Both the position numbers and the translations under genes were made by a program. From assembly GCA_041650255.1 (NCBI GenBank), contig JBAZLL010000006.1, positions 1 through 64,000 on the forward strand: a stretch of 64,000 bases of DNA, given 5' to 3'. The notes beneath the pieces were generated by a model, which was not told the origin of the DNA, did no database searches, and saw nothing but the letters and a program-made list of their open reading frames with translations. Below are positions 17,545-25,919 of this stretch, one piece after another (the stretch's first letter is position 1; every line of letters starts with the position of its first letter). Source of the stretch: 1-14-0-10-45-29 sp041650255 (lineage in GTDB: Archaea > Micrarchaeota > Micrarchaeia > Anstonellales > Anstonellaceae).

Positions 17545-17934
17545 ATGGAAAAAGTGTTCGCATCAGCAAAAGAATTGAGAGTCGGCAGTTATTTGTTAAT
17601 AGATGATGTTCCATGCAGGGTTGCAAGCATTGACAAATCAAAGCCGGGAAAACATGGCGCTGCAAAAATGCGCGTGGTCGCAATCGGAATATTTGACGGT
17701 CAGAAAAAAAATTGGCTCGGTCCATCCGATCAGGACGTGGAAGTTCCGATGATTGACCGCTCAAATGCGCAAATAGTTTCGGTGAACGGAACGGTTGCGC
17801 AACTCATGGACACAAAAACTTACGAGACATTCGAAGTCATGATTCCAGAGGAAATGCGCGCAGATGCAGAGCCCGGCAAAGAGGCGGAGCTTCTTGTGGC
17901 AATGGGCAAGCGCGCAATACAGCGAATAAGATAA
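17545..17934 (+). CDS. Translation initiation factor aIF5A
   Basis: 129 residues from ATG 17545 with AGGTGT upstream. Contains the hypusination loop SKPGKHGAAKMRV; Lys36 is the residue converted to (deoxy)hypusine. Two-domain beta-barrel/OB fold of normal archaeal length. aIF5A relieves ribosome stalling at poly-proline and assists termination. First gene of an aIF5A-S24e-S27ae string with spacings of 16 and 15 bp. Confidence 0.97.
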   Translation: MEKVFASAKELRVGSYLLIDDVPCRVASIDKSKPGKHGAAKMRVVAIGIFDGQKKNWLGPSDQDVEVPMIDRSNAQIVSVNGTVAQLMDTKTYETFEVMIPEEMRADAEPGKEAELLVAMGKRAIQRIR

Positions 17935-17950
17935 CTTCAAGGTGAATTGC

Positions 17951-18277
17951 ATGAACATTACAATAGACTCTAAATCGGAAAATGCGCTTTTAGGGCGCGA
18001 AGAAATAGTTTTCGGAATTGATTTTGAGAAGGCGGTGCCTTCGCGCGAACAGGCAAAGCAGGCGCTCTCAACGGCAATTTCAATTCCATCCGAGCGATTG
18101 GTTATAGTGAAGCTTGACTGCAAATACGGTCAACACTATGCAAAAGGGTTTGCTCATGTTTTCAAGACTTCCGAAGCCGCGCTCAAGAGCAGAAAATATC
18201 TTCTCAAACGCGACAAGATGATTACTGAGGAGAAAAAAGAAGAAAAGCCAAAGGAGAAAAAGGCTGCAAAGAAATAA
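17951..18277 (+). CDS. Small ribosomal subunit protein eS24
   Basis: 108 residues from ATG 17951, directly after GGTGAATTGC. Family motifs: NPLL-like region replaced by NALLGREEIVFGIDFE, followed by PSREQAKQAL, VVIVKLDCKYG-like and GFAHVFKTSEAA, then a Lys/Glu-rich tail of ~25 residues. Located between aIF5A and S27ae, the classical archaeal order. Confidence 0.93.
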   Translation: MNITIDSKSENALLGREEIVFGIDFEKAVPSREQAKQALSTAISIPSERLVIVKLDCKYGQHYAKGFAHVFKTSEAALKSRKYLLKRDKMITEEKKEEKPKEKKAAKK

Positions 18278-18292
18278 GGACTTGTGATTTTT

Positions 18293-18439
18293 ATGGCAGA
18301 TGAAAAGAAAAAGCCTGCAAAAAAAGTAAAGGCATACGTTTCAGGAAGACCGTGCCCCAAATGCGGTGCAGGCGTAAAATTGGCAGAGCACAAAAACAGG
18401 CGTGCATGCGGCAAATGCGGCTACTTTGAAAAGAAGTGA
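18293..18439 (+). CDS. Small ribosomal subunit protein eS31 (S27ae)
   Basis: 48 residues encoded after S24e. A Lys-rich N-terminus precedes a C4 zinc ribbon: CPKC near residues 21-24 and CGKC near 39-42, ending GYFEKK. Length and motif match archaeal S27ae, the ribosomal part of eukaryotic ubiquitin-S27a fusions. No ubiquitin-like extension. Confidence 0.95.
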   Translation: MADEKKKPAKKVKAYVSGRPCPKCGAGVKLAEHKNRRACGKCGYFEKK

Positions 18440-18524
18440 GTTCTAATTTTTTTCTATTTTTTGTATATTTATATTTTTTAGATATTTCTATTTTTTGAAA
18501 TTTTTCCGCACCCTAATTTATTTT

Positions 18525-19532
18525 TTATACTCTATCTATTCTCCACTTCTGGTCCGCCCAAACGTCTTTTGGTTCAATCGCGTTTTCTCTTTTTAAAAAG
18601 CCAGTGTAAGCAATCATTGCTCCATTATCCGCATTATATGCCGCATCGCAAGTGCCTGCTTTTGCCCCGTGTGCTTGCGCCATCAGTTTCACTTTTTTCA
18701 TCAATTCCAAATTCTGCGCAACTCCGCCGCAAACAATTATTTCTTTCTTGTTTGTGAGCATGAGCGCCCTCTCGCTTGCTTCGCACAATTCGCAAAACGC
18801 GGTTTGCATCAGCGAATAGCACAATTCATTTTCATCCATTTTTCCAATTTGTTTTTGTGCGTAAGTGAACAAGCCCGAAAATGCAAAATTCATCCCTTTA
18901 ACTGTGTATGGCATCAAATGAAATTTTTTTGCCAATGCCGCTTTTTGCGCCACCATTCCCCCGTGCGCAAATTCCATTTTCAATTCTCGCGCAAAAGAGT
19001 CAAACAAATTTCCAATTCCAATGTCCAGCGTTTCCCCAAGCACGCAAAATTCCGACGGCAAATTATTTTTTTTATCTGATTGCGCATTCATTTTCTTTCC
19101 GTTCTTATTTTCAATGATAATTTGCGTGTTCCCGCCGCTCACATACAAAATCAGCGGATTAGAAAAGCCAGTCTGCCATTTCGCAATCTCAATGTGCGCC
19201 ATGGGATGATTTATCGGAATAAGGGGCAAATTATATTTTTCTGCCAAAAACGAAGCCGCACTTGCGCCGACTTGCAAGCACGGTCCCAAGCCCGGGCCAG
19301 CAGAATATGAAATCGCATCAATTTCATTAATTTTAATTTTTGCGGCAGTCAGCGCTTTCTCTATAGTCTGTGCAGAATTTTTTGCATGATGCTCCGCCGC
19401 TTTTTTTGGAACAATCCCCTCATTAAATGGTTTGTAATAAGCTTTCTCGTTTGAGAGGATTTTATTTTTAGTTGAATCATAAACTCCCACTCCAAATGTG
19501 TGGGCTGTTGATTCAATGCCTAAGACTTTCAT
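18525..19532 (-). CDS. kae1: tRNA N6-threonylcarbamoyladenosine synthase subunit Kae1
   Basis: 335 residues from ATG 19532. ASKHA-fold ATPase with GIESTAH at the N-terminus, the metal site NHPMAHIE (His109, His113), LYVSGGNTQ, GETLDIGIGN and CGGVAQN. The KEOPS subunit that makes t6A on ANN-decoding tRNAs. There is no fused Bud32 kinase, unlike in many euryarchaea. Its start codon is inside the upstream PIN gene (20-nt overlap), so translation is coupled to that gene. Confidence 0.95.
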   Translation of the reverse strand: MKVLGIESTAHTFGVGVYDSTKNKILSNEKAYYKPFNEGIVPKKAAEHHAKNSAQTIEKALTAAKIKINEIDAISYSAGPGLGPCLQVGASAASFLAEKYNLPLIPINHPMAHIEIAKWQTGFSNPLILYVSGGNTQIIIENKNGKKMNAQSDKKNNLPSEFCVLGETLDIGIGNLFDSFARELKMEFAHGGMVAQKAALAKKFHLMPYTVKGMNFAFSGLFTYAQKQIGKMDENELCYSLMQTAFCELCEASERALMLTNKKEIIVCGGVAQNLELMKKVKLMAQAHGAKAGTCDAAYNADNGAMIAYTGFLKRENAIEPKDVWADQKWRIDRV

Positions 19533-20130
19533 ATTTTTCACACTTTAGAATTTCCAAAAATTTTTGTGGTTGCATTATTTCTATTTCCTTTATCTTGACC
19601 TTATTATCCAATAATCTGCCGTCCCCGGTTATAAAATATTGGCACTTTGAATGTACTGCCTCACAAATCAATATAGCATCATGAATCTCAATCTTTAGCT
19701 CCCCTATCAAATAAACCATAAGTAAAGACTCACTCATTTTCCCGTCCTTCTTTAACTCATCCGTCCTTAATATGCCGTCCTCTATAAGACTGTCAAATAC
19801 CGCCGCGCCATCTATCATTTCTCCGACTTCCTTTCTGGTGATCTTCATTTTCCTATAATAATAAAAAAATTCATGGCTTGGGATTCCATCCTTATACATC
19901 CTGTTCCAACAAAGTTTTTCGGATATTAATTTTATCATTTCAGCCAAAGACACGCGTGATGCATAAAATTTCCCTCTTTCCCCTTTTTCACTTATTATCT
20001 TCTCAATCATCTCATAGCTCACATATTTATTGGCAATGTCCCGTTTATACTTCATCCTTTGTTTGTCCGTTAGCCGCGCAACCGACAGCCAATTAAGAAT
20101 TATATTCGTATCCAAAAAAGCAGAAACCAT
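19513..20130 (-). CDS. PIN-domain ribonuclease
   Basis: 205 residues from ATG 20130, preceded by AGGTGGTAAT. PIN acidic residues are visible: FLDTNIIL (Asp7), a central SLAEMIK Glu, IHDAILICEA and FITGDGRLL. The helical insertion in the middle makes it longer than a typical VapC (~130 residues). Ends 20 nt inside kae1. A 26-codon ORF with its own strong ribosome binding site stops 2 nt before it, resembling a toxin-antitoxin arrangement, though the partner is very short. Confidence 0.85.
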   Translation of the reverse strand: MVSAFLDTNIILNWLSVARLTDKQRMKYKRDIANKYVSYEMIEKIISEKGERGKFYASRVSLAEMIKLISEKLCWNRMYKDGIPSHEFFYYYRKMKITRKEVGEMIDGAAVFDSLIEDGILRTDELKKDGKMSESLLMVYLIGELKIEIHDAILICEAVHSKCQYFITGDGRLLDNKVKIKEIEIMQPQKFLEILKCEKYESLRH

Positions 20131-20131
20131 A

Positions 20132-20212
20132 TTACCACCTAACTATTTTCTCCCAAATGGTGGGCTCTTCAGCTTTTGCCCTCTTTTTCCCAGCCCTTTT
20201 CTTCCCTTGCAT
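20132..20212 (-). CDS. 26-residue basic leader/antitoxin-like peptide upstream of the PIN gene
   Basis: ATG 20212 is preceded by GGAGGTGTATT (a strong ribosome binding site) and a TTTAAA box further upstream; the stop TAA is one base before the PIN ATG. The peptide is a Lys/Arg-rich half (MQGKKRAGKKRAKAEE) and an amphipathic tail PTIWEKIVRW. Good signals at both ends favour a real gene. It could be a minimal antitoxin whose Trp-containing tail binds the PIN protein, or just a leader peptide. Confidence 0.55.
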   Translation of the reverse strand: MQGKKRAGKKRAKAEEPTIWEKIVRW

Positions 20213-20268
20213 AATACACCTCCTTTTCCACTGATTTTTAAACTTACCAAAGGGTAGTTTTCCACTGC

Positions 20269-21276
20269 TTATAATAAATCAATCTTCTTTTCGTCTTTTT
20301 GCAATATCACGCTTTTTTCTTTTGTCGCTTTCCCAATGATACTCGCGTTTATCTTATGCTTTTTGGCAATCAGAATTATTTTTTGCGCATCCTCTTGCGG
20401 CACAACCACAACCATTCCCACGCCCATATTAAAAGTGCGGTAGCATTCGCGCTCATCCCCGACTTTTTTGTAAATTTGCGCGAAAATTCCCTTTGGCTGG
20501 GGCATGTTATCCAGCAAAAATCCGCATCCCGCATGTTCTCCGATTCTTGATAATTTTGAAAATGCCCCTCCCGTTATATGTGCAATCCCGTTTACCTGTG
20601 CTTTTTCAATCATTTCCATTATTGCATTCACATAAATTCTGGTGGGAACAAGCATTTCTTTTCCCCATGTATTTACATCAAGCACTTTTCTTGCCAGCGA
20701 AAATCCGTTTGAATGCAGGCCCGAGGACTCCAATCCTACAAGCACGTTTCCAACCTTGATGTCTTTGCCGGTAATCGGCTCTCTCTCGCTTATGCCCACA
20801 ACCGTCATCGCCAAGTCATAATCCGCGTTAGAATATTTTGTGTCGGATTTTATCATGTCCGGCAAAATTGCGGTTTCCCCGCCAATGAGCGCGATGCCCG
20901 CTTCCTTGCAACCTGCAACAAGCCCCTTTAGAATCTCATTCACCAGTTGCTCGTCCGTTTTGGAAATGGCGATATAATCCACGCCGACAATCGGCTTTGA
21001 GCCTATACATATAATGTCGTTTGCATTCATCGCAACGGCGTCAATTCCGACCGTGTCGTGTTTGCCCAATGCCTGTGCGACCAATATTTTGCTTCCCACT
21101 CCGTCGCAATGAAGGCTCATTTTGTATTTGCCGGCTTCAAACGTGCCCGCATAATGGCCCGCAAGAAAGTTTTTTGTATATTCATTTTTTGTCTGTATTA
21201 GTGCAGAGTTGATGCCCGATTGCATTTTGCGTATTTTGCCTATGTCTACTCCAGCGTCCGCGTAAGTTTTTGCCAT
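20269..21276 (-). CDS. purM: Phosphoribosylformylglycinamidine cyclo-ligase
   Basis: 335 residues. PurM features: TYADAGVDI at the N-terminus, SLHCDGVGSK, DAVAMNANDIICIG, LIGGETAILPDM, GLESSGLHSNGFSLAR, HITGGAF and MGVGMVVVV. Makes aminoimidazole ribotide in purine synthesis. Stands apart from the purB/purN cluster at 54-60 kb but belongs to the same pathway. TTTAAA box about 25 nt before the ATG. Confidence 0.96.
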   Translation of the reverse strand: MAKTYADAGVDIGKIRKMQSGINSALIQTKNEYTKNFLAGHYAGTFEAGKYKMSLHCDGVGSKILVAQALGKHDTVGIDAVAMNANDIICIGSKPIVGVDYIAISKTDEQLVNEILKGLVAGCKEAGIALIGGETAILPDMIKSDTKYSNADYDLAMTVVGISEREPITGKDIKVGNVLVGLESSGLHSNGFSLARKVLDVNTWGKEMLVPTRIYVNAIMEMIEKAQVNGIAHITGGAFSKLSRIGEHAGCGFLLDNMPQPKGIFAQIYKKVGDERECYRTFNMGVGMVVVVPQEDAQKIILIAKKHKINASIIGKATKEKSVILQKDEKKIDLL

Positions 21277-21436
21277 GTTTAATTCTCACTATTGGGAGTT
21301 TAAATCCTTTGTGAATATTTTTTTGCATTAACGCGTTCGGTCTTTTCACCGGATTTTTTTCGCCAAATTTGTAATTAGTATTATATAACTTGAGCTTTCA
21401 ACCATATATACTTCTATTATTTTGAGGTGTAATTAA

Positions 21437-21733
21437 ATGGCAACAGTAAAAATTTCAGAACTCCGCCCCGGGCTTGGCAATGTAACCGTAGAAGGCGAGG
21501 TAACCGCCAAGGAAGAGCCGCGCGAAGTTGTAACCAAATACGGGAAGAAAACCCGCGTCGCAAACGCAATTCTAAAGGATGATTCAGGCGAGATAACCCT
21601 TTCTCTTTGGGAAGACGACATAGACAAACTCAACGTAGGGGACAAAATCTCAATTGAAAACGGCTGGATTTCCGACTTTAAGGGCAATATGCAAATCTCG
21701 GTCGGAAAGTTCGGCAAGCTCACAATCCTTTGA
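21437..21733 (+). CDS. Small OB-fold single-stranded nucleic acid-binding protein (RPA-like)
   Basis: 98 residues after GAGGTGTAATTAA. A single OB fold: VTVEGEVTAKEEPREV, KTRVANAILKDDSGEITLSLW, DDIDKLNVGDKISIENGW and MQISVGKFGKL. This matches RPA-type DNA-binding domains used in archaeal SSBs (DSGEI-x-L-x-W motif). No zinc finger or second domain, so probably an accessory or minimal RPA. Confidence 0.88.
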   Translation: MATVKISELRPGLGNVTVEGEVTAKEEPREVVTKYGKKTRVANAILKDDSGEITLSLWEDDIDKLNVGDKISIENGWISDFKGNMQISVGKFGKLTIL

Positions 21734-21850
21734 GCTAATCTATTATTTTTTATTTCTTTGCAGACCTAATATATCTGTAGAAAAGAATACAGCCTTAGCA
21801 CTCAAATTCTAGTCAAAAATTTTGTTAAACAAATATAGAGGTGTACATAT

Positions 21851-23491
21851 ATGGCAAGAATGGAAAGCCAACAAAATAATGCCCTGCCGGAAGGGTCAAC
21901 TCGTGTTCTTGGAAGAGACGCACAAAGAACAAATATTGCAATCGGCTATGCTGTTGCAAGCATTGTGCGCACAACTCTTGGTCCAAAGGGAATGGACAAA
22001 ATGCTAGTTTCAGATTTGGGCGACATCGTAATCACAAACGATGGTGCAACCATTCTTGAAGAGATGAATGTAGAGCACCCAGTTGCAAAAATAATGGTGG
22101 AAATCGCCAAGACTCAGGACAAGGAAGTCGGCGATGGCACGACCTCCGCCGTAATATTCATGGGCGAGCTATGCAAGGAAGCATCAAAGCTTTTGGACCA
22201 GAACCTTCACGCATCAACAATCGTGAAAGGGTATATGCAGTCCGCTTCAATGTGCGAAAAATATCTTGATGAAATTTCAATGAATGTCACAATCAACGAC
22301 ACCGCCTCTCTTGAGAAAATGGCGCAAATTTCCATGGGCTCAAAATCCGTGGGCAGTGGAAACTCAAAAGACCATCTGGCAAAGCTTGTTGTAAAAGCAG
22401 TCACACAAGTCGCCGAGAAAAAAGATGGAAAATATGTTGTTGACCACGATTTGATAAAGATTGAGAAGAAAGCGGGCGGTGAAATAAAAGACACTCGCTT
22501 AATACAGGGAGTTCTCATTGACAAGGAAGTAGTGCATTCCGGAATGCCAAAGAACCTCAAGAGCGCAAAGATAGCTCTCGTGGATACAGCATTTGAAATT
22601 GAAAAAACCGAAGTGGATGCAAAAATCGAAATCACCTCTCCGGAGCAGATGTCCTCGTTCCTTGCACAGGAAGAAAAAATGCTAAAGGACATGGTCGAGA
22701 AGGTTTCAAAATCCGGTGCGAATGTTCTTTTCTGCCAAAAGGGAATTGACGACATGGCACAGCACTTCATGTCCAAGAAAGGCATAATGGCAGTCAGGCG
22801 CGTAAAGAAATCCGACATGGAAAAGCTTGAGCGTGCGACTGGCGCAAGAATTGTTTCCTCGCTTGATGACTTGTCCGAAAAAGACTTGGGATTTGCAGGC
22901 GATGTGGAAGAAAAAACAATCGCGGGCGAGAAAATGGTCTTTGTGGAAAACTGCAAGGATGCAAAATCCGTCACATTGTTTGTTCGTGCATCAACCGAGC
23001 ACGTTGTCGCCGAAGGCGAACGCGCGCTTGTGGATGCAATCGGCGCGGTTTCATCCGCAGTTGAAGATGGCAAATATGTCACCGGCGGCGGCTCATCCGA
23101 GATGGAAATTTCAACCCGCTTAAGAAAATATGCGGCGGAAATCGGCGGGCGCGAGCAATTGGCAATATCTGCCTTTGCAGATGCGCTTGAGATTGTTCCA
23201 CGCACATTGGCCGAGAGTGCGGGCATGGACGCGATTGACGCCCTCGTCTCGCTAAGAAGCAAGCACGGCAAAGGTGAAGGATTATACGTCGGTGTTGATG
23301 TTTATTCTGGCAAGGTTTCGGACATGAAAGAGCTTGGCGTATTTGAGCCCGCAAAAATAAAGAGGCAGGCAATACAATCTGCATCTGAGGCCGCAAGGAT
23401 GATTTTGCGAATTGATGATATGATTTCATCAAGGGCAAAGCCATCTGCTCCACCCGGAGGCATGGGCGGAATGGGCGGAATGGATATGTAG
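21851..23491 (+). CDS. Thermosome subunit (group II chaperonin)
   Basis: 546 residues, ribosome binding site GAGGTGTACATAT. Chaperonin motifs: RTTLGPKGMDKMLV, NDGATILEEM, the ATP-binding GDGTTSAVIF, GGGSSEMEIS and a Gly/Met-rich flexible tail (GGMGGMGGMDM). Built-in lid instead of a GroES cofactor. Only one subunit gene in the window. Confidence 0.98.
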   Translation: MARMESQQNNALPEGSTRVLGRDAQRTNIAIGYAVASIVRTTLGPKGMDKMLVSDLGDIVITNDGATILEEMNVEHPVAKIMVEIAKTQDKEVGDGTTSAVIFMGELCKEASKLLDQNLHASTIVKGYMQSASMCEKYLDEISMNVTINDTASLEKMAQISMGSKSVGSGNSKDHLAKLVVKAVTQVAEKKDGKYVVDHDLIKIEKKAGGEIKDTRLIQGVLIDKEVVHSGMPKNLKSAKIALVDTAFEIEKTEVDAKIEITSPEQMSSFLAQEEKMLKDMVEKVSKSGANVLFCQKGIDDMAQHFMSKKGIMAVRRVKKSDMEKLERATGARIVSSLDDLSEKDLGFAGDVEEKTIAGEKMVFVENCKDAKSVTLFVRASTEHVVAEGERALVDAIGAVSSAVEDGKYVTGGGSSEMEISTRLRKYAAEIGGREQLAISAFADALEIVPRTLAESAGMDAIDALVSLRSKHGKGEGLYVGVDVYSGKVSDMKELGVFEPAKIKRQAIQSASEAARMILRIDDMISSRAKPSAPPGGMGGMGGMDM

Positions 23492-23599
23492 TTTCCTTTA
23501 TTTTTTATTTTTCATTTTTCTATTATTTTCAAAGGATTTTTCTTCTAACTAGTTTGCAAAAGTATATAAACATGTTTAGCCCTTATTGTGTTCAGGTGT

Positions 23600-23619
23600 G
23601 GTATTATCATGATAATACC
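23600..23619. promoter_or_regulatory. Perfect 20-bp palindrome at the start of transcription of the 23647 gene
   Basis: Half-site GGTATTATCA is followed directly by its exact inverse complement. It lies ~25-50 nt downstream of TATATAAA (23563-23570), i.e. over the expected start of transcription, and 15 nt upstream of the ribosome binding site. Such a position fits a repressor operator, or an mRNA hairpin. Confidence 0.65.
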
Positions 23620-23646
23620 TATGGAAATAAAGTTGAGGTGAAATTT

Positions 23647-24846
23647 GTGTCATTCAAATCAGTTGTAAACGCGGCAGTGGTCGCGCCTTATCAAAAAACA
23701 AAGGAATTCATAAAGAAAATTCCTGCCGATGTAAAAAAGGATCTCATTGTTGGGTCGGCTTTAGTTGGGGGCATGGCAGTCATTTCTTCATGCACCGAAA
23801 GCTCTACCACTTCAACTTTAGTTGAGCGAGAAGTAAGAAAAACCGACACAGTTGTGGTAAAAGACACTATTCATTCCGACTCGGTCTTTAACAACAAATT
23901 TGCAAACAGGTGTGCCGCTCTAAACGATGGCGCGTCGTATTTTGTTGTTGATTCAACCGGCTCCTACACTCTTTCAGATGGCACAAAGCTTGAGACTGCA
24001 TTTGTTGACACTCTAAATTCAACCCAGGCAATCGGTGCAATCCGCGCAACTTTGCCAAACGGCAAAAAAGAGCTTTTCCTAAACCTTAGAAAAGATTCAA
24101 CCTTTAGCTTAAACGGCAAGAATTACACTGTATTTGATTTTGAAGTAACCCGAAACGGATATGCAAAATTTGGTGTAATTGATTCAATGGCGCTTTTGGT
24201 CAAATCAACTCTTTCACCTGTTGCAAATAGCCACATATTTCAAGACCACAATTCTCTTGTTGAGGGAAACAATTTGCTAAACGTAGAAGTGACCACAAAA
24301 AGCGGCACACCCGGTAAGCCTTCAAACACCGCATACGACTTTTTACTCAATGATTTGAAAATGTTCGCGGGCTGGTGCGGTGGTCGTGATTTGATACGCG
24401 GCAAAAACGGACCATACAAAGTAAATCTTTCGCAAGTTCTTGGCGATGACTATGGCACATCCGGCGACTCGCGCCTTGGCGCAAGACAGGTATCTGTTGT
24501 ACAGGTTCCATCATCTGCCAAAATTGCAATTACTTTGCAATATGACAACTCATCAGGTTCCGGCTATGTTGGTCAGCCAATAACATTTGAGCTTCCAATC
24601 GGAAAGCAGAGCACAAAGAAAACCATTCAAGTCAGAAACGATGGCACCACAATTGAGCTTGAGTTTAGCAATGCCTTGTTCAAGCACGAAGCAAAAGAGG
24701 GCGTGCCACAGGTTCCATTTGTGAATGTAACTGGCAGAGACCTCAACGGCGACATCGTCTTTAGAACCACGTTGACTGACAAGCGCTCAACTCAAGCCGG
24801 AGAAATCGGCGGCACTCTCAAGGTGCAAAAAATTGAGGTGAAATGA
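23647..24846 (+). CDS. Exported lipoprotein-like hypothetical protein
   Basis: 399 residues from GTG 23647, placed 6 nt after GAGGTGA; upstream in-frame codons lie before or at the predicted transcription start. A basic N-terminus of about 38 residues leads to a hydrophobic segment ending in a lipobox-like VISSC (Cys ~49), followed by a Ser/Thr-rich linker. The remainder is beta-rich with repeated Gly-Lys turns (NGKKELFLNLRKDSTFSLNG, GYVGQPITFELPIGKQS). A perfect palindrome overlaps its promoter. Not recognised; likely membrane-tethered outside the cell. Confidence 0.7.
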   Translation: MSFKSVVNAAVVAPYQKTKEFIKKIPADVKKDLIVGSALVGGMAVISSCTESSTTSTLVEREVRKTDTVVVKDTIHSDSVFNNKFANRCAALNDGASYFVVDSTGSYTLSDGTKLETAFVDTLNSTQAIGAIRATLPNGKKELFLNLRKDSTFSLNGKNYTVFDFEVTRNGYAKFGVIDSMALLVKSTLSPVANSHIFQDHNSLVEGNNLLNVEVTTKSGTPGKPSNTAYDFLLNDLKMFAGWCGGRDLIRGKNGPYKVNLSQVLGDDYGTSGDSRLGARQVSVVQVPSSAKIAITLQYDNSSGSGYVGQPITFELPIGKQSTKKTIQVRNDGTTIELEFSNALFKHEAKEGVPQVPFVNVTGRDLNGDIVFRTTLTDKRSTQAGEIGGTLKVQKIEVK

Positions 24847-25109
24847 AATTAATCTCGCCGGTGCGGGGGGCAGTTTCGGGGGCAAAACCCTTGGTGAATG
24901 GTCTTTTAGGTGCTAACTCTGTCTTGGATCGCTTGCATCTATCTTGGGACACTTCATCAAAAATCACCCCAACTTTCCAGTCCCCAAAACCCCAAACCCG
25001 CCGGCGAAATTATTTATTTTTCTAATTTTTTTGAGGTTTGTTATATACATTACTTTTTATCATTTTTGAGCGTTATATTATCGCTAGTTTAAAGCGGCGG
25101 GTTTTTCTT

Positions 25110-25511
25110 ATGAAGCAAATAACCGTAGTTGTAGAAGACCAAGTAGGCAAATTAGCCGATGTTTCATTCATCTTAGGTAAATCAAAAATTAATATAGATT
25201 CAATTTCAATGGGCAAAATAGGAGACAAAAGCGTAATTCATCTTACCGTAAAAAACGAGGAAAAAGCAGTATCTCTTTTGAAGGCAAACAAATACGAATG
25301 CTTTGCATCAGACGTGCTTATTGTAAAACTTCTTAATTCGCCGGGTGAATTGGCAAAAATGACAAAGCTTTTGTCGGATGCAAAAATAGATGTGGAAAAC
25401 GTCACAGTGGTCACACAAGGTCCAAAATATTCCCTCTATTCAATGAAAGTGGACAGAATGGCAAAAGCCGAAAAGGTTTTGCAGGAATATCTGGACATTG
25501 AACGAACCTAG
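25110..25511 (+). CDS. Tandem ACT-domain protein
   Basis: 133 residues from ATG 25110. Two ACT repeats: residues ~3-65 (ITVVVEDQVGKLADVSFILG) and ~68-130 (VLIVKLLNSPGELAKMTKLLS), each with the conserved Gly-x-Leu/Ile turn where small ligands bind. No enzyme domain attached. Stand-alone ACT pairs are amino-acid sensors that regulate enzymes or transcription; the ligand is unknown. Confidence 0.88.
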   Translation: MKQITVVVEDQVGKLADVSFILGKSKINIDSISMGKIGDKSVIHLTVKNEEKAVSLLKANKYECFASDVLIVKLLNSPGELAKMTKLLSDAKIDVENVTVVTQGPKYSLYSMKVDRMAKAEKVLQEYLDIERT

Positions 25512-25587
25512 CTGTTTTTTCGAAGATGGCGAGTTTTTAAATTTGAATATCTATATTTTTCTGCTAACACGCTAGTGTTGGATTTAT

Positions 25588-25707
25588 AGCCCCCTCGTCT
25601 AGCGGTCAAGGATGGCAGGCTCTGGAAGGCTCCTTTTCTTTCTTTAGAAAAGAAAAAAAGGTACCTGAAGACACCTGCAGACACTGGTTCAAATCCGGTG
25701 GGGGCTA
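25588..25707 (+). tRNA. tRNA-Gln (CTG) with a 47-nt intron
   Basis: Acceptor AGCCCCC/GGGGGCT with discriminator A; D stem GTCT/GGAT; anticodon stem GCAGG/CCTGC; loop C-T-CTG-G-A; variable AGAC; T arm ACTGG-TTCAAAT-CCGGT. The intron (25626-25672) is at 37/38 and consists mostly of a T/C-rich and A/G-rich hairpin. Charged through the GatDE route if GlnRS is absent. CCA not encoded. Confidence 0.92.
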
Positions 25708-25740
25708 AACTTTTTCTTCTTTCCAAGAAAAAGTTTAATG
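25708..25740. repeat. Polypyrimidine/polypurine hairpin between tRNA-Gln and tRNA-Val
   Basis: AAACTTTTTCTT and AAGAAAAAGTTT form a perfect 12-bp stem around a CTTTCC loop. The T-run after the tRNA-Gln 3' end could terminate transcription. Related in composition to the hairpins at 6593, 25626, 33124 and 33350. Confidence 0.5.
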
Positions 25741-25741
25741 C

Positions 25742-25813
25742 GGACCCGTAGTCGAGTGGTAAGACGTCTGCTTTACACGCAGAAGACCAGGAGTTCGATT
25801 CTCCTCGGGTCCA
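25742..25813 (+). tRNA. tRNA-Val (TAC), no intron
   Basis: Acceptor GGACCCG/CGGGTCC with discriminator A; D stem GTCG...GAC; anticodon stem TCTGC/GCAGA, loop TTTACAC with anticodon TAC; T arm AGGAG-TTCGATT-CTCCT. 72 nt, the only uninterrupted tRNA gene in the window. CCA not encoded. Confidence 0.96.
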
Positions 25814-25919
25814 TTTAACCAATATTCTTAGTTTTCAGTCGTTTTTTCTGCTCGCAAACCTTTATAATTACAAATACACATTATTATACCATACAAAACA
25901 TCTTCTATGGGGTTATCAA

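Noticed and set aside
23554..23646. Start of the lipoprotein gene at 23554 or 23572
   Set aside because: Both codons lie at or before the TATA box at 23563-23570; GTG 23647 has a GAGGTGA site.
24843..25025. 60-residue ORF overlapping the end of the lipoprotein gene
   Set aside because: It starts at the overlapping ATGA, but the sequence is low-complexity, Arg/Pro-rich at the end and without domain features; probably chance.
25508..25822. Minus-strand ORF over tRNA-Gln and tRNA-Val
   Set aside because: It is antisense to two well-supported tRNA genes.
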